In this document: in pieces, positions 16,301 through 24,294 of the stretch | Numbering within the stretch: the first letter of the stretch is position 1 | How the letters are laid out: each line of letters opens with the position of its first letter | NCBI RefSeq assembly: GCF_001742165.1 | Contig: NZ_CP016443.1 | Location: 1,426,001-1,490,000, forward strand | Reading direction: 5' to 3' | Length of the DNA stretch: 64,000 nt | Source: Burkholderia stabilis | GTDB taxonomy: Bacteria > Pseudomonadota > Gammaproteobacteria > Burkholderiales > Burkholderiaceae | Made by a program: the position numbers and the translations under genes | Notes under the pieces: model-generated | Database searches by the model: none | Seen by the model: only the letters and a program-made list of their open reading frames with translations | What the model was told of the DNA's origin: nothing

Positions 16301-18359
16301 TGCCCTGCTTCGTGATGCCGCCCGTGCCGCCGATCGAACCGCCGAACGTCTGATTCGTCGAGTCGCCGAACGTCAGCGTGTTCGCGCCGAGCGACACGGT
16401 CGTGCCGCCGACGCCCGACAACGCGCCGACCGTCTGATTCGCGCCCGCGCCGCTGATGTCGAAGCCGGCACCCGCCGTGCCCAGATTGACCGAGCCCGTC
16501 GCTGCAAGCGAGCCGCCCACACCGAGTGCCAGCGTGCCGCCGTTGATCGTCGTGCCGCCCGTGTACGTGTTCGCGCCCGTCAGCGTTTCCGTGCCGCTGC
16601 CCTGCTTCGTGATCGCGCCCGTGCCGCCGATCGTGCCGCTGAACGTCGCGTTCGTGGCATCGCCGAGCGTCAGGCCGTTGCCGCCCAGCGCCACCGTCGT
16701 GCCGGCCGCACCGCTCAATGCGCCGATCGTCTGGTTCGCGCCCGACGCGCTGATGTCGAACGTCGCCCCCGCGCCGGCGAGGTTCACGCCGCCCGTCGCT
16801 GCGAGCGAGCCGCCCGCGCCCAGCGCCAGCGTGCCGCTGTTGACCGTCGTGCCGCCCGTGTATGTATTCGCGCCGGTCAGCGTCGTGGTGGCCGCGCCGT
16901 TCTTGACCAGGCCGCCCGCCCCCGAAACGGCCCCGGACAATTCGAGGCTGTTGCTGCCGCCCAGCGTCAACGTCGCACCGCCGTTGATCGCAACGTTGTT
17001 GGCGACCGTCATGTTCGCGTTGGTATCGAGCGTGCCCGCGCCACCCACCGTCAGCGTGCCCGTGCCCAGCCCACTGCTGTTGCCGAGCATGATCTCGCCG
17101 CCGTTCAGCGCGGTACCGCCCGAATGCGTGTTCGCGCCCGACAACGTGAGCGTGCCCGTGCCGTTCTTCGTCAGGCCGCCGCCGCCGCTGATCGTGCCCG
17201 ACAGCGCGAGATTGTTGCCGCCCTGCACCGTCAGCCCGCCCGCGGCGAGCGTCACGCCGTTGTTCAGGTTGACGCTCGAATTCGCGCTCTGGATCGCGCC
17301 GCCATTGCCCGTGATCGTGCCGGTGCCGAGCCCCGCGTTGTTGTCGATGATCGCCACGCCGCCGTTCAGCGTCGCGTCCTGGGCACTGGACGCGCCGGTC
17401 AGCGTCCACGTACCGCTGCCGACTTCCATGTGCTGGAAGTTGATGTAGTTGGTGTTGTTGATCGCACCGGTCGCCGGCCCGCCGCCGGCTTGCTGCAGCT
17501 TGAGCGTGTTGTTGCCGCCGGCGCCTCCATCCACCGTACCCGTCGCCGCGATGCCGATCGTGACCGCGCCGATCCCGAGGTTCAGCGACGCCCCGGTGCC
17601 GCCGGCCGAGTTCACCGACGAGCCGGTGTTCGCGGTAAACGTATTGGTGCTGTTTACGCCCATCGACACGCTGCCGTTGATCGTGCCCGAGTTGGTGAAC
17701 GTGTTGCCCGTACCCGGCGCGCCTGACGACTGGAACGCGACGCGACCGTTGATCGTGCCGCTGTTGTTGAAATTGACCTGTGCGCCGCCGTAGGCGACCA
17801 CGACTGGCGCGTCCGCGCCGACCAGCGTCGCGCCGACCAGGGCGGTCGAGCTGATCGTACCGGTATTGGTGATGTTGCTCGTGCCGCCCGTGCCGTTCTG
17901 CACGGCCAGCGCCATCCCGGTCGCACCGCTCAGCGCGACGCCCGTCGAGCCCTTCATCGTGCCGTTGTTGGTCACGGTCGTCGTGCTCGCCGACGCGTTG
18001 CCGATCACGGCCCCGCTCGACAGCACGCCAAGCCCCGTGCCGAGCAAGGACGGATCGATCGTGCCGTTGTTGGTCAACGTATTGTTGTTGCCGATCAGCG
18101 TCAAAGCATTGCCGCCGACGCCCAGCAGCACGCCGAGACTTCCGCCGGGATTGACCGTCACGTTCAGGTTGTTGCCGCCATTCGTATAACTGGGAGACAG
18201 CGGGTTCGCGGCACCCGAGCAGGACACGGTGGTGCCGGCCGCGGTACAGCCCGCATAAGCGGGAACGATGCCCGCGCCCGACAGCGCCAGGAAAACGCCG
18301 GTCGGCAACAAAAATCTCGGAAACGGCTCGCCAGCTTTTTTCGAACGCGCAAGGTTCAT
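10308..18359 (-). CDS. Giant type Va autotransporter with 99-residue passenger repeats
   Basis: A 2683-residue secreted protein. The signal peptide (about 1-36, ending VPAYA) is followed by a passenger of beta-helix repeats rich in Gly, Thr, Ser and Asn. Its core repeat of about 99 residues recurs many times, each with elements such as GTETLTGANTYTGGTTI and a GALSGVGGTTV-like segment (autotransporter-associated beta-strand repeats). The C-terminal 12-strand barrel occupies about 2412-2683 (VWGQAFGG to a terminal Phe in GNILWKF). Passengers of this type act as adhesins or aggregation factors at the cell surface. The start is set at 18359 because GAGGGAAAG precedes it and the signal peptide begins there. 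Confidence 0.93.
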   Translation of the reverse strand: MNLARSKKAGEPFPRFLLPTGVFLALSGAGIVPAYAGCTAAGTTVSCSGAANPLSPSYTNGGNNLNVTVNPGGSLGVLLGVGGNALTLIGNNNTLTNNGTIDPSLLGTGLGVLSSGAVIGNASASTTTVTNNGTMKGSTGVALSGATGMALAVQNGTGGTSNITNTGTISSTALVGATLVGADAPVVVAYGGAQVNFNNSGTINGRVAFQSSGAPGTGNTFTNSGTINGSVSMGVNSTNTFTANTGSSVNSAGGTGASLNLGIGAVTIGIAATGTVDGGAGGNNTLKLQQAGGGPATGAINNTNYINFQHMEVGSGTWTLTGASSAQDATLNGGVAIIDNNAGLGTGTITGNGGAIQSANSSVNLNNGVTLAAGGLTVQGGNNLALSGTISGGGGLTKNGTGTLTLSGANTHSGGTALNGGEIMLGNSSGLGTGTLTVGGAGTLDTNANMTVANNVAINGGATLTLGGSNSLELSGAVSGAGGLVKNGAATTTLTGANTYTGGTTVNSGTLALGAGGSLAATGGVNLAGAGATFDISASGANQTIGALSGAAGTTVALGGNGLTLGDATNATFSGTIGGTGAITKQGSGTETLTGANTYTGGTTINGGTLALGVGGSLAATGSVNLGTAGAGFDISGAGANQTVGALSGVGGTTVSLGANTLTFGDSTNQTFGGSIGGTGGITKQGSGTETLTGANTYTGGTTVNAGTIAIGAGGSLSSTGTVNLANTGTALDVSGATTPQAIGGLEGAAGSSVNLGSKNLTLGDAGNHTFAGTIGGTGGITKSGTGTETLTGTNTYTGGTTIAGGTLALGAGGSLAAGGAVNLSGAGSTFDISASGAPQTIGALSGVGGTTVALGGNGLTLGDATNATFGGTIGGTGAITKQGSGTETLTGANTYTGGTTINGGTLAIGVGGSLAATGSVNLGTAGAGFDISGAGANQTVGALSGVGGTTVSLGANTLTFGDATNQTFGGAIGGTGGIVKQGTGTQTLTGANTYTGGTTVNAGTIAIGAGGSLSSTGTVNLANTGTALDVSGATTPQAIGGLEGAAGSSVNLGSKNLTLGDAGNHTFAGTIGGTGGITKSGTGTETLTGVNTYTGGTTIASGTLALGAGGRISGSSVDLTGAGATFDISSSGASQTIGALNGVASSNVMLGGNTLVFGDGTNGAFAGTIAGTGGLFKQGSGTETLTGVNTYTGLTTIGGGTLAIGVGGSIAASSTVSLGASGTKLDLSGAGAPQTIGALMGVAGSTVALGGNGLTFGSTASQTFAGAITGTGSVTKQGSGTEMLTGTNTYTGGTTINDGTLALGAGGSLAATGALNLGGSGAIFDITTSGANQTIGALSGVNGSSVRIGGQSLTFGDGTNATFGGSIVGTGGITKEGSGTETLTGVNTFTGDTTIANGTLAIGAGGSIASSNAVNLTGTGAALDISASGNASIGALNGVATSNVTLGASTLTLGNGTNGAFAGTIAGTGGVTKQGSGTETLTGVNTYTGTTTINGGTLAIGAGGSIASSGTVDLGSTGATLDLSGAGANQTIGALTGVAGSTVALGGNDLTFGGTASQTFAGAITGTAGVTKQGAGTETLTGVNTYTGGTTIAGGTLAIGAGGSLAAGGALNLTGANATFDVSASGANQVIGTLSGVRGSTVALGANGLTLGSGGGSATFGGTVAGTGSLTKVGAGTETLTGANTYTGGTTIDAGTLALGAGGSLAATGAVNLNGIGASLDLSAAGANQTIGALSGLSGSTVALGGNTLTFGDGTTQTFGGAITGTGGIVKQGGGTTTLTGANTYGGATTIGAGNLVIGAGGSLAGSTTVNLTTAGAGFTLGTGAGTQTVAGLAGVTGTTVALGGNTLTLGGAANTSFGGTIGGTGAIVKNGTGTQTLSGNNTYSGGTTVAGGTLVLGGNGALGTGAVTVGAASTIDTTSAVNLANAVTLNANATIGGTQDLTLSGVVSGAGGLVKDGQATLTLNNSNTFQGGTVVNGGSLVLGNSQALGTGGLTLNGGSLALGSTNVALDGLNGGANGTLDTGTGTLTVAGGGTFGGALTGAGALTKSGSATLVLTGASNYAGGTTIAGGTLQIGNGGTSGSIAGNVADSGTLVFNRSDNLSFGGAISGTGSLTQAGSGQLTLTGTSTLSGPTTVSAGTLAVNGSLGPSIVTVQNGATLTGTGTIGGLVVQSGATAAASQPGAALNVAGNVTFQPGSTFQVAATPQQSGSLAAGGAATLNGGTVQVLANQSGYQPSTTYTILSAASGVQGAFSQVSANYAFLMPKLSYDPNHVYLQLVANGTALPDVATTPNQRSVATAIGGLGAGNAVYDTVLTTDAPTARRAYGLLDGELQASMKSMLLLDSRYVRDAVTDRVRQGLAPGSGPLAALSSGGAALCGDNTAGAVDPTLPPERRIGSREGCYGGTPYQPVVWGQAFGGRSRLAGDGNASSINRSMTGFIAGADMALNDKWRAGLAAGVTHSSLDNDQSSSASVNSYYLSLYGGAQYGALGVRGGASYTWYRINSDRYPGFAGFSDHDSAGYDANSAQVFGEVGYALPVGPVAIEPFAGLAYVNLHTDGYTETGGAAALRAGGETTHVGFSTLGLRAASQLGSIASGTLTARGTVGWRHAFGNVRPSSAFTFANGGTSFQVSGVPIARDSAVLEAGIDANITKRLTLGLTYSGQFGSGVRDNAVLGNILWKF
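15050..16731 (-). repeat. 891-bp in-frame internal duplication inside the autotransporter
   Basis: The block 15050-15840 recurs almost unchanged at 15941-16731, an offset of 891 bp, exactly three 99-residue repeat units. Only scattered base differences separate the two over about 790 bp (for example at the gene-identical stretch starting near 15190 and 16081). It sits in a larger array of more diverged 297-bp units that covers roughly 13.0-16.9 kb. Confidence 0.85.
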
Positions 18360-19009
18360 GCTTTCCCTCGTTATTGGCTTTGGTATTGGTATCGCGGCCG
18401 CACCGAACGGCCGACAGCAGAAAATCGCGGACAAAAGCATCCGCTCCGGCGGTCGCGATGCGACGTCGGTTGATTCATGGATGAATCTTTAATCGAACCT
18501 GAATTGCAGATGCGAAACTAGTCGAATGACATGACGGTTGCCCCCGGTTTTTTCTGCAGCGACTTTCTGGTTGGTTTGATTACTGCCCTGCTTTTGTCTG
18601 ACAAGGCTATATCAAACTTGTGTCATTTTCCAGTCGATGTTTACCCATCGAATCAAAGGCGACGGATCGGGTATTTTTTACTCGCCGCGACACGCCCGAC
18701 GGCACGCTCCGCACGTTTCCCGTCCAGATCGCTTGATCTTTCGCAAAAACATCGAAAACACCGCATCCGTGGAAACGCCAATATACGGCCGCGATTGGCC
18801 GCACCTGGATTCTGCCTCGCAATACCCTGACGTTCACAAATCGTCGATGCCGATAATCCGCGCACGGCTAATCGATCGGTAAAAACCGGGTTTTTCTGGC
18901 GTTCCGCAAATTGAAAAAGCAGGCGCGCCGCATCCGGCGCGAGACGGCAGGAAATCTGAAGGGGAAAGAGAATCATGCGCGCCGGCGGCATTCGCCCGCG
19001 CGCACCGCA
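18360..19009. other. 650-bp non-coding interval upstream of the autotransporter
   Basis: Distinctly AT-richer than its surroundings, with many T runs (for example around 18548-18556 and 18671-18677). Small open frames here lack ribosome sites and family features, so I do not call genes. It must hold the autotransporter promoter, but no -35/-10 pair was convincing. A palindrome at 18472-18487 and an A5CC-G-GGT5 palindrome at 18881-18895 are the only clear structures. Confidence 0.5.
18472..18487. promoter_or_regulatory. Palindrome upstream of the autotransporter gene
   Basis: GATTCAT-GG-ATGAATC, a perfect 7-bp inverted repeat, lies about 113 bp before the autotransporter ATG. Size and symmetry suit a dimeric regulator such as a MarR- or TetR-type protein. 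The regulator is unknown. Confidence 0.4.
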
Positions 19010-19669
19010 TTACGAAAACAGGCTCATCAGATACAGCATCGGCCGAAATGAAACCGGCCGCGCGTCGGGATTCAGCCACAGGCGCACCGCATACACCGTG
19101 TAGGCCGGCACCTCGCGCCAGCTCGAATAAACGTCGCGCAGCTGGAAGCGGCGCGGATATGCGGCCGAGATGTTCTCCCGCGCAATGCCGACGCGCTCGA
19201 ATGCGAGGCGCGCCCGCGCGAGGTGGTAGTACTGGCTGACGATCAGCACGCGCGACACACGGTGCGCCTGCAGGTAGGCAAGCGTGTGCTGCGCGGTCGC
19301 GAGCGTGTTGTCGCCCTGGTCGTCGACGGCGATCCGGTCGGCCGGCACGCCGCGCGCGACGAGATAGTCGCGCATCGCGGTCGCCTCGTTCAGCCCGGGG
19401 CCGTCGATCGCGCCGCTAACCAGAAACGCCGGGCACTGCCCCGTGCGATAGCAGCTCACGCCAGCGTCGAGCCGGGCTGCGAGCACCGGCTTCGGCGCGC
19501 CGGTCTCGTCGAGCGCGTTGCCGAAGATCACGGCGACGTCCGTCGCCTCGCTCGGCATCCGCATCCCGGATACGACGAGCACGACGGCCGCTGCGGCCCA
19601 GATACACGCAATGAGGGCCAGCAGGCGGCCGGTTCGGGCCACGAAGCCCCGTTTGGTTCGGTAGTTCAA
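19010..19669 (-). CDS. SanA/YdcF-like DUF218 envelope protein
   Basis: A 219-residue protein anchored by one N-terminal membrane segment (about 16-35). The DUF218 core is clear: VAVIFGNALDETGAPKPVLAARLD, VSGAIDGPGLNEATAMRDYL, DDQGDNTLATAQHTLAYL, and LIVSQYYHLARARLAFERVGI. Relatives SanA and YdcF are periplasm-facing proteins tied to envelope barrier function; the enzymatic role is unsettled. The listed start is a TTG. A GTG at 19642 with a GGGG element upstream would give a protein nine residues shorter and is a fair alternative. Confidence 0.8.
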   Translation of the reverse strand: MNYRTKRGFVARTGRLLALIACIWAAAAVVLVVSGMRMPSEATDVAVIFGNALDETGAPKPVLAARLDAGVSCYRTGQCPAFLVSGAIDGPGLNEATAMRDYLVARGVPADRIAVDDQGDNTLATAQHTLAYLQAHRVSRVLIVSQYYHLARARLAFERVGIARENISAAYPRRFQLRDVYSSWREVPAYTVYAVRLWLNPDARPVSFRPMLYLMSLFS

Positions 19670-19896
19670 GGTTGTCGGTCTCTCAGGTCATCGGCGGCCA
19701 TATCGACTGTATCGGCCGGCCCGCCCCGCACGGGCGCGTCACGCTAGCACGGCGTGCTCGCACGTGTCCACGCGACGGATCGATGACGGCCGCTGCTCGC
19801 GCGTTCGGCAACCCGGCCGGCGCAGCCCGTCAGAACAGAATCGTTGATCCGGAGATCGAAAGAATGTGAACGGCCGCGCGCGCGGCCCGGCCCGGC

Positions 19897-20931
19897 TCAG
19901 TCGACCGGGCACATCGCGAGCCGCCCCATCGCCTCGCCGGCGCCACGCACCGCGCAGGTGGCCGGCTCGTCGGCGATCCGCGCGACCAGCCCCGTCTCGT
20001 CGTACAGCAGGCGTTCGAGATCGGCGAGCAGCGCGCCGCCGCCCGTCAGCACCACGCCGCGATTCGCGATGTCCGTCACGAGCTCGGCCGGCGCGTTTTC
20101 CAGCACCGACTTCACCGCGCCGATCACCTGCTTGAGCGGCGCGGCCAGCGCGTCCGCGACATCGTGGTTGGACAGCTCGACCGAGCGCGGCAGGCCATCG
20201 CCGATGCTGCGCCCGACCGCGCGCGTCGACGTGCGCGGCACCGCGCTGGTGGCCGAACCGATCGTTTTCTTCACATGCTCGGCCGTCTGTTCGCCGAGCA
20301 GCACGCCGTACAGGTTGCGGACGTGGTTGACGATCGCCGCGTCGAACTGGTTGCCGCCGACGCGGATCGCCTCGCGATAGACGATGCCGCCGAGCGCGAT
20401 CACGGCAACCTCGGTCGTGCCGCCGCCGATGTCGACGACCATCGAGCCGACCGGCTCGGTCACCGGCAGGCCCGCGCCGAGCCCGGCCGCCAGCGATTCC
20501 TCGATCAGTTCGACCTCCGACACGCCCGCCGCGAACGCGGCCTCGCGGATCGCGCGGCGTTCGACGGCCGTCGCATCGGACGGTACGCACAGCGTGACCT
20601 CGACGCGGCGGCCGAAGCGCGAGCGCGTGCGCGACATGTCGATGAAGCTGCGGATCATCTGCTCGGCCGCGTGCGCGTCCGCGATCACGCCGTGCCGCAT
20701 GGGCCGCACGGCCTCGAGATGCCCCGGTTCGCGGCCGAGCAGCGCCTTCGCGAGCTCGCCGACCGCCTCGAGCGTCGGCCGCGCGTCGGTCGCACCCGCC
20801 TTGCGGAAGCAGACGACCGACGGCTGGTTCAGCACCACGCCGCGTTCGTGCGTATAAATCCGCGTACTCGCCGTTCCAGGGTCGATCGCAACGGGTTGCG
20901 CAAACAACTTTCCGAACAGCGGTGTCGACAT
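19897..20931 (-). CDS. MreB-like bacterial actin, stand-alone paralogue
   Basis: A 344-residue MreB-family ATPase. Phosphate-1 loop in VAIDPGTASTRIY, the SRFGRRVEVTLCVPSDATAVERRAIREAA segment, phosphate-2 loop VVDIGGGTTEVAVIALGG, and adenosine loop VVLTGGGALLADL are all present. Length is that of MreB. No mreC, mreD, mrdA or rodA gene adjoins it, so this is probably an accessory MreB rather than the mre-operon copy. MreB polymers organise peptidoglycan synthesis at the inner membrane. The ATG at 20931 is the conserved start. Confidence 0.82.
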   Translation of the reverse strand: MSTPLFGKLFAQPVAIDPGTASTRIYTHERGVVLNQPSVVCFRKAGATDARPTLEAVGELAKALLGREPGHLEAVRPMRHGVIADAHAAEQMIRSFIDMSRTRSRFGRRVEVTLCVPSDATAVERRAIREAAFAAGVSEVELIEESLAAGLGAGLPVTEPVGSMVVDIGGGTTEVAVIALGGIVYREAIRVGGNQFDAAIVNHVRNLYGVLLGEQTAEHVKKTIGSATSAVPRTSTRAVGRSIGDGLPRSVELSNHDVADALAAPLKQVIGAVKSVLENAPAELVTDIANRGVVLTGGGALLADLERLLYDETGLVARIADEPATCAVRGAGEAMGRLAMCPVD

Positions 20932-21148
20932 ATCAAGCCTTTTTGAGCGAACGGGCCGGAACGGCCAGGCGGCATCCTCGCGGCGCGCCTGCCGCCCCAT
21001 CATGAAACTTAGCGGCAAATCGTTCCGATACTTTAGGCAATTCCGATGATTTTTTCGCGACGAAATTGCCGAAAACACCGCTTCGAGGGTATCGGACTCC
21101 GAAACGGCCTCTCGCATTGCGTCTGTAAAACACGGTAATCTCTCGGTC

Positions 21149-23599
21149 TTGCCTGCTCCCGGCAGGCCTCCGACGCCCGATTTCGCCAGGTATTTCCACC
21201 ATGACAGCGACCGTTTCCTTCCGCTGGGCGCGGGTGCGCCCGCTCTGCACGACGCTCGTCGCCTCTGGTGCTGCACGGCCGTCGCGCAACCGTTGCCCGC
21301 CTCCGCGCCCGTGCCCGCCACGGCCGGCACGCCCGCGACCGCTGCTCCCGCCGTGACGCCGGCCGCCACGCACGACTGCACGGCCGACGGCGGCCCGGCC
21401 GGCCGCCCGTCGATCGGCCTCGTGCTGTCCGGCGGCGGCGCGCGCGGCTATGCGCACCTCGGCGTGCTGAAGGTGCTCGAGGAAAACCGCATCCCGGTCG
21501 ACTGCATCGCGGGCACCAGCATGGGCGCGGTGGTCGGCGGCCTGTATGCGAGCGGGATGGCCGCCAACGACATGCAGAAGCGGCTATCGGAGGTCAACCT
21601 CGCCGATATCGCGTTCGACGTGGTCGATCGTGCTGACCTGCCGCAAACCAGCCGCGAGGACGAGCGACTGTACATCAACGGCCTGACGCTCGGCTTCGGC
21701 AAGAACGGCGTGAAGGCGCCGGTCGGCCTCGTGCAGGGCAACCGGCTGCAGGCGCTGCTCGCCGACTGGACCTCGTCCGTGCCGACCAACCAGCCGTTCG
21801 ACCGGCTGCCGATTCCGTACCGCGCGGTCGCGACCGACCTGCAGACCGGGCAGATGGTCGTGCTCGACCACGGTTCGCTGCCGCTCGCGATCCGCGCGAG
21901 CATGGCGATGCCCGGGCTGTTCGCGCCGGCCGAGATCAACGGCCGCGCGCTGGTGGACGGCGGCCTCGTCAGCAACCTGCCGGTCGACACCGCACGGCAG
22001 ATGGGCGCGAACGTCGTGATCGCCGTCGACATCGGCTCGCAGCTGCGCCCGCTCGACGCGCTCGCGTCGCCTGCCGACGTGATGCAGCAGATGGTCGGCA
22101 TCCTGATTCGCCAGAACGTCTCGGCCCAGCGTCAGCAGATCACCGCGAACGACGTGCTGCTCACGCCTGCGCTCGGCTCGCTCAGCTTCACCGATTTCCA
22201 GAACGCACACCAGGCCATCTCCGCCGGCGAAGCGGCGGCGACCGCCGCACTGCCGAGCCTGAAGCGCTACGCGCTCAGCCCCGAGGACTACGCCGCCTAC
22301 CGCTCCGCGCACGCGCAGCCGCTGCCGCCGCCGGTCCGGATCACGCGTATCGAGATCAAGACGAGCGGCGGCGTGCCGAAACGCGTCGTCAGCGATGCGC
22401 TGCACGTGAAGCCCGGCGACCTCTACGATCCGCAGACCATCAGCCAGGATTTGCTCGGGCTCACGACCGGCGGCAACTTCGAGAGCGTCACCCAGCAGGT
22501 CGTGAGCCACGGCGACGACAACGTGCTCGAGATCGATGCGCGGGAGAAATACTGGGGGCCGAATTTCCTGCTGTTCGGGCTGGGCATGTCGAGCAGTTCG
22601 ACCGACGAGGGCGGCTTCCGCCTGCACGTCGGCTACCGGCGGCCGTGGCTCACCGAATCGGGCCTCGAGTTCCGCGCGGATACGACGATCGGCAGCGACC
22701 TGCTGTCGGCGCGCGTCGAATTGCGCCAGCCGCTGCCGATGGCCTATGGCGTCTACATCTCGCCCTACGCGGAATACCAGCGCCGCTACGCGAACCTGTA
22801 CGACGACACCGGCGACGTGAAGGTCACGCAGTACCTGATGCAGACCACACGCGCCGGGATCGATTTCGGCCTGCCGATTTCGCGGCTCGGCGATTTCCGG
22901 ATCGGTCTCGGGTACGTGACCGGCCACGGTTCGCCGACCTACAACCTGCCGCTCGACCTCGATGCCAGCGGCCAGCAGTTGCTCTGGCCCAGCTTCACGT
23001 CGCAGGCGCTGGTTGCGCGCGCGCGGCTCGTCATCGACCAGCTCGACGATCCGATGTTCCCGCGCAAGGGCTACTTCACCGAATTGCGCGTCGAACGCTC
23101 GCTGGTGTCGCGCAACGGCGGATCGGCGCAGGACTTCGACGACGGGATCAACAACGCGCCTTACACCGAGATCTACGGCAAGGCGATGATCGCGCAGCAA
23201 TTCGGCCGGCACAGCTTCAGCGCGACGATCGAAGGCGGCAAGAGCATCGGCGGCACCAACCTGATCAACGCGTTCAACTTCACGCTCGGCGGCTTCCAGC
23301 ATCTGTCCGCCTATGCGGCCGACCAGTTGAACGGCAACGAGCTCGCGTACGGCCAGATCACCTACATGAATCAGTTGATGACGTTCAACGCGTCGCCGAT
23401 CAAGGCCCTGTCGGTGGGCGCCAGCGCGGAAGTCGGCAACGTCTGGTCGAGCGGCCAGCAGATCGGCGGCGGCGCGCTCAAGCAGAGCTATACGTTCTTC
23501 ACGAGCCTGTCGACCGCGTTCGGGCCCGTCTACATCGGCGTTGCGCTCGCGCCGGGCGGGCGGCGCAACTTCTACCTGCAGCTCGGCCGGACCTACTGA
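21149..23599 (+). CDS. Patatin-like phospholipase with Omp85-type barrel (type Vd, PlpD-like)
   Basis: The patatin domain (about residues 90-290) has the oxyanion loop GLVLSGGGARGYAHLG, nucleophile GTSMG and catalytic Asp in VDGGLVSN. A POTRA-like region (about 385-465) and a C-terminal Omp85 16-strand barrel (about 470-816, ending YLQLGRTY) follow. Such type Vd proteins export the lipase across the outer membrane. The start is uncertain. The in-frame ATG at 21149 gives no signal peptide. An ATG at 21201 in another frame gives MTATVSFRWARVRPLC, a good signal-peptide start, and CTAVAQ in the main frame looks like its cleavage end. A frameshift near 21260-21275 is suspected. Confidence 0.88.
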   Translation: MPAPGRPPTPDFARYFHHDSDRFLPLGAGAPALHDARRLWCCTAVAQPLPASAPVPATAGTPATAAPAVTPAATHDCTADGGPAGRPSIGLVLSGGGARGYAHLGVLKVLEENRIPVDCIAGTSMGAVVGGLYASGMAANDMQKRLSEVNLADIAFDVVDRADLPQTSREDERLYINGLTLGFGKNGVKAPVGLVQGNRLQALLADWTSSVPTNQPFDRLPIPYRAVATDLQTGQMVVLDHGSLPLAIRASMAMPGLFAPAEINGRALVDGGLVSNLPVDTARQMGANVVIAVDIGSQLRPLDALASPADVMQQMVGILIRQNVSAQRQQITANDVLLTPALGSLSFTDFQNAHQAISAGEAAATAALPSLKRYALSPEDYAAYRSAHAQPLPPPVRITRIEIKTSGGVPKRVVSDALHVKPGDLYDPQTISQDLLGLTTGGNFESVTQQVVSHGDDNVLEIDAREKYWGPNFLLFGLGMSSSSTDEGGFRLHVGYRRPWLTESGLEFRADTTIGSDLLSARVELRQPLPMAYGVYISPYAEYQRRYANLYDDTGDVKVTQYLMQTTRAGIDFGLPISRLGDFRIGLGYVTGHGSPTYNLPLDLDASGQQLLWPSFTSQALVARARLVIDQLDDPMFPRKGYFTELRVERSLVSRNGGSAQDFDDGINNAPYTEIYGKAMIAQQFGRHSFSATIEGGKSIGGTNLINAFNFTLGGFQHLSAYAADQLNGNELAYGQITYMNQLMTFNASPIKALSVGASAEVGNVWSSGQQIGGGALKQSYTFFTSLSTAFGPVYIGVALAPGGRRNFYLQLGRTY

Positions 23600-23604
23600 G
23601 CATG

Positions 23605-23632
23605 CGCGGATGCCGCTTCGGCGGCATCCGCG
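23605..23632. terminator. Bidirectional hairpin terminator between convergent genes
   Basis: A perfect 12-bp stem, CGCGGATGCCGC with GCGGCATCCGCG, closed by a TTCG tetraloop. It lies 6 bp after the patatin gene stop and about 40 bp before the end of the convergent azoreductase gene. No long T tract follows. Confidence 0.6.
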
Positions 23633-23670
23633 TTCGCGTTGCGCATTGGCGTTGCGCCCGCGCGCCCGGA

Positions 23671-24294
23671 TCAGAAATCCGCGGCCATCTCGACCACCCG
23701 CGCTCGCGCCCGCTCGATGCTTTCCCCTGCCCTGGCATTCCACGTCTGCTCCACGAGCAGGCTTCTGACCTCGTTCACGCCGATGAACTTCAACCAGAAC
23801 TCGATGTAATCGGCCTGATGCCCGAACCCGGGATTGCCCGCGCCGGCTCCGGCTTCCCGGCTCTGCCCGCGCACATGGATGACCAGCGCGCGCGGAATCT
23901 TCAGCAGCGGGCCATAGGCGTGGCCGTCGAACGTAAACAGCATGTTCCGCTGGCTGACGAGATCGATCAGTTGCTTGAGCTTGTACGGATAGCCGAAATT
24001 CCACATCGGCACGCCGATGACGATCCGGTCCGCCGCCTGAAACCGCTTCACGAGCGACTGGATTCGCAACCAGACCGACTGCTCGGCGGCATCCATCGGC
24101 TCGTTCGCGACGCCTTTGTACTTTGCGCCGATCGCGCCGCTGTCGAAGTCCGGCAAATCCTCTTCCCAGACATTCAGCGTATCGACGTCGATTGACGCAT
24201 TCGCATCGCGACAAGCGTCGACAAAGGCATTGGCGACGGCGATCGAAGCCGATCCGGCGCCGCGAGGGGAAGACACGATGTTCAATAACCGCAT
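23671..24294 (-). CDS. azoR: FMN-dependent NADH-azoreductase / NAD(P)H quinone oxidoreductase
   Basis: A 207-residue flavodoxin-fold protein of the AzoR family. MRLLNIVSSPRGAGSASIAVANAF is the phosphate-binding start, VIGVPMWNFGYPYKLKQLIDL the FMN-contacting loop, and LFTFDGHAYGPL and IHVRGQ follow the usual order. AzoR enzymes reduce azo dyes and quinones with NADH in the cytosol. Start chosen at MRLLNIV, since the upstream extension is not conserved in type. Burkholderia often carry several paralogues, so the symbol denotes the family. Confidence 0.85.
   Translation of the reverse strand: MRLLNIVSSPRGAGSASIAVANAFVDACRDANASIDVDTLNVWEEDLPDFDSGAIGAKYKGVANEPMDAAEQSVWLRIQSLVKRFQAADRIVIGVPMWNFGYPYKLKQLIDLVSQRNMLFTFDGHAYGPLLKIPRALVIHVRGQSREAGAGAGNPGFGHQADYIEFWLKFIGVNEVRSLLVEQTWNARAGESIERARARVVEMAADF

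Noticed and set aside
12709..17448. Proline/valine-rich plus-strand open frames inside the autotransporter region
   Set aside because: They are a second shadow frame of the same repeats, with PPxVPxSVSV-type patterns created by the complementary codons.
10206..17726. A 2506-codon open frame on the plus strand opposite the autotransporter gene
   Set aside because: It is a shadow of the repetitive GC-rich minus-strand gene: Arg-rich, no ribosome site, no signal or domain, and it mirrors the 99-residue periodicity of the real protein.
18531..18882. Small open frames upstream of the autotransporter
   Set aside because: They overlap in several frames on both strands, have no ribosome sites and show no recognisable protein features.
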